A DNA stretch of 64,000 bases from Mucilaginibacter cryoferens (GTDB lineage Bacteria; Bacteroidota; Bacteroidia; Sphingobacteriales; Sphingobacteriaceae), in contig NZ_JACHCR010000003.1 of NCBI RefSeq assembly GCF_014205845.1, positions 124,001 through 188,000 on the forward strand, read 5' to 3'. This document shows, piece by piece, positions 63,114 to 64,000 of this stretch; within the stretch, counting starts at the first letter, position 1; each line of letters begins with the position of its first letter. Below the pieces are notes generated by a model. That model had not been told where the DNA came from, did no database searches, and saw only the letters and a program-made list of their open reading frames with translations. A program made the position numbers and the translations under genes.

Positions 63114-64000
63114 ATGAAAAAACGATTGACTTACGCAGGCGCCATAATATTATTTATGGGCACCGCCTTTAAAATTGCAGATAGCGGCGATGGAAGCTGG
63201 CAGGTGCTTAAAACAGCCAACAAAGCCGATGCCCGCAGCGAGTGCGGCTTTGCAGCTGTAAATGGCAAACTATACCTCATTGGCGGCGATGGCCCGGCAA
63301 TGCCCGCCGAAGTTTTAGATCCGGCTACGTTAACCTGGACTAAGAAAGCCATCGCCCCTGTAATTATGCACCATTTGGAGCCGGTAGTTTATGGAAATAA
63401 AATTTATGTACTGGATGCCTTTGCCGATAGGAATTATCCTAATCAAATTCCGCTGGCTAGTGTTTACAGTTACGATACCCAAAAAGATGTGTGGGAAAAG
63501 GGAGGCGAGATACCTGCCGACAGAAGACGGGGCGGCGCAGGCGAGGCCGAATATAAAGGCAAGCTATACATAGTAAATGGTATAACACACGGCCACACCA
63601 GCGGCACTACCAACATGTTTGATGAGTATGATCCAGTTAGCCAAAAGTGGACAAAGCTGCCGGATGCGCCGCATATACGCGACCACTCCACCGCCACGGT
63701 GGTTAACGATAGGCTGTATGCCGTTGGTGGCCGCAATACAAGTTTGCACGATGCCGGTAACTTTATGTCGTTTTTTGATAAAACCGTATTGGAGGTTGAT
63801 TGCTATAATTTTAAAACCGGCAAATGGACAACTCTTGACGCCCGGTTACCTTTAGGCACAGGCGGCGGTGCGCTGGTTAATCTCAACAATAAACTATACT
63901 ACATGGGCGGCGAACGCGCTACCGCCACAACACCAAACGGCCCGCAAAAAGAAACCTACTATCTTGATTTGGCAAAGCCCGAAAAATGGGTACAAACTGA
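63114..64000 (+). CDS. Secreted kelch-repeat protein, 5' part
   Basis: The frame is open from the ATG at 63114 to the end of the window (295 codons). A signal peptide-like start (MKKRLTYAGAIILFMGTAFK) is followed by a beta-propeller with kelch repeats: FAAVNGKLYLIGG, PVVYGNKIYVLDAF, EYKGKLYIVNG, VVNDRLYAVGG and LNNKLYYMGG, each with the trailing DP.T.TWTK or YDPVSQKWTK element. Galactose-oxidase-like or N-acetylneuraminate-epimerase-like propellers look the same; without the C-terminus the function cannot be assigned. Confidence 0.85.
   Translation, partial: MKKRLTYAGAIILFMGTAFKIADSGDGSWQVLKTANKADARSECGFAAVNGKLYLIGGDGPAMPAEVLDPATLTWTKKAIAPVIMHHLEPVVYGNKIYVLDAFADRNYPNQIPLASVYSYDTQKDVWEKGGEIPADRRRGGAGEAEYKGKLYIVNGITHGHTSGTTNMFDEYDPVSQKWTKLPDAPHIRDHSTATVVNDRLYAVGGRNTSLHDAGNFMSFFDKTVLEVDCYNFKTGKWTTLDARLPLGTGGGALVNLNNKLYYMGGERATATTPNGPQKETYYLDLAKPEKWVQT

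Overview
The window looks like chromosomal DNA of a Bacteroidota member, most likely Sphingobacteriaceae and close to Mucilaginibacter. The grounds are a SusD/DUF3823 pair, outer-membrane receptors with carboxypeptidase-regulatory-like N-termini, many secreted glycoside hydrolases, -7 boxes of the TAnnTTTG type sitting a few bases before start codons, an IPExxxVDY protein beside pyk, and the acpP-fabF-rnc order. This placement is inferred from protein content; no database was searched. No rRNA, tRNA or CRISPR array was recognised.

Positions 1-27.5 kb hold a polysaccharide-utilisation region. A rightward operon carries the 3' end of a susD-like gene (its susC partner would lie left of the window), a DUF3823 lipoprotein, a lipoprotein with a duplicated domain, two tandem GH43 enzymes and a GH71/99-like lipoprotein. 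It is closed by a strong terminator near 6.47 kb. Leftward genes follow: GH3, a second GH71/99-like enzyme, GH92, a membrane-spanning kelch/SARP-type regulator, an SGNH plus alpha/beta-hydrolase fusion and a DUF5703 protein. After a short interlude (DUF2461, DUF1349, MFS transporter) come an unassigned secreted protein and a GH95-like enzyme. GH92 together with GH71/99-like enzymes points to an alpha-linked mannan or glucan, or a glycoprotein glycan, perhaps fungal, with GH43, GH3 and GH95-like enzymes removing side groups. That target is a hypothesis.

Positions 27.8-36 kb hold a PAS/phosphoacceptor-like signalling protein without an ATPase domain, two outer-membrane beta-barrel receptors (the second strikingly AT-rich), a small secreted repeat protein, a long repeat hairpin and a paired operator-like site. 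Positions 36.1-40.9 kb are a compositionally foreign glycosyltransferase block (GT2, StrF-like, GT2, GT92; about 55-60% GC on lines counted). A tyrosine-recombinase remnant lies at its left edge.

Positions 41-62.6 kb are mostly core genome: serine hydrolase and amidohydrolase (overlapping), mutL, two rhomboid proteases and an EEP-family hydrolase, cysS, an NTF2-like protein, pyk, an IPExxxVDY protein, acpP-fabF-rnc, yicC, gmk, nadD, miaE and a LytS/LytTR two-component pair. The right end holds a MITE-like repeat element and the 5' part of a kelch-repeat protein that runs off the window.
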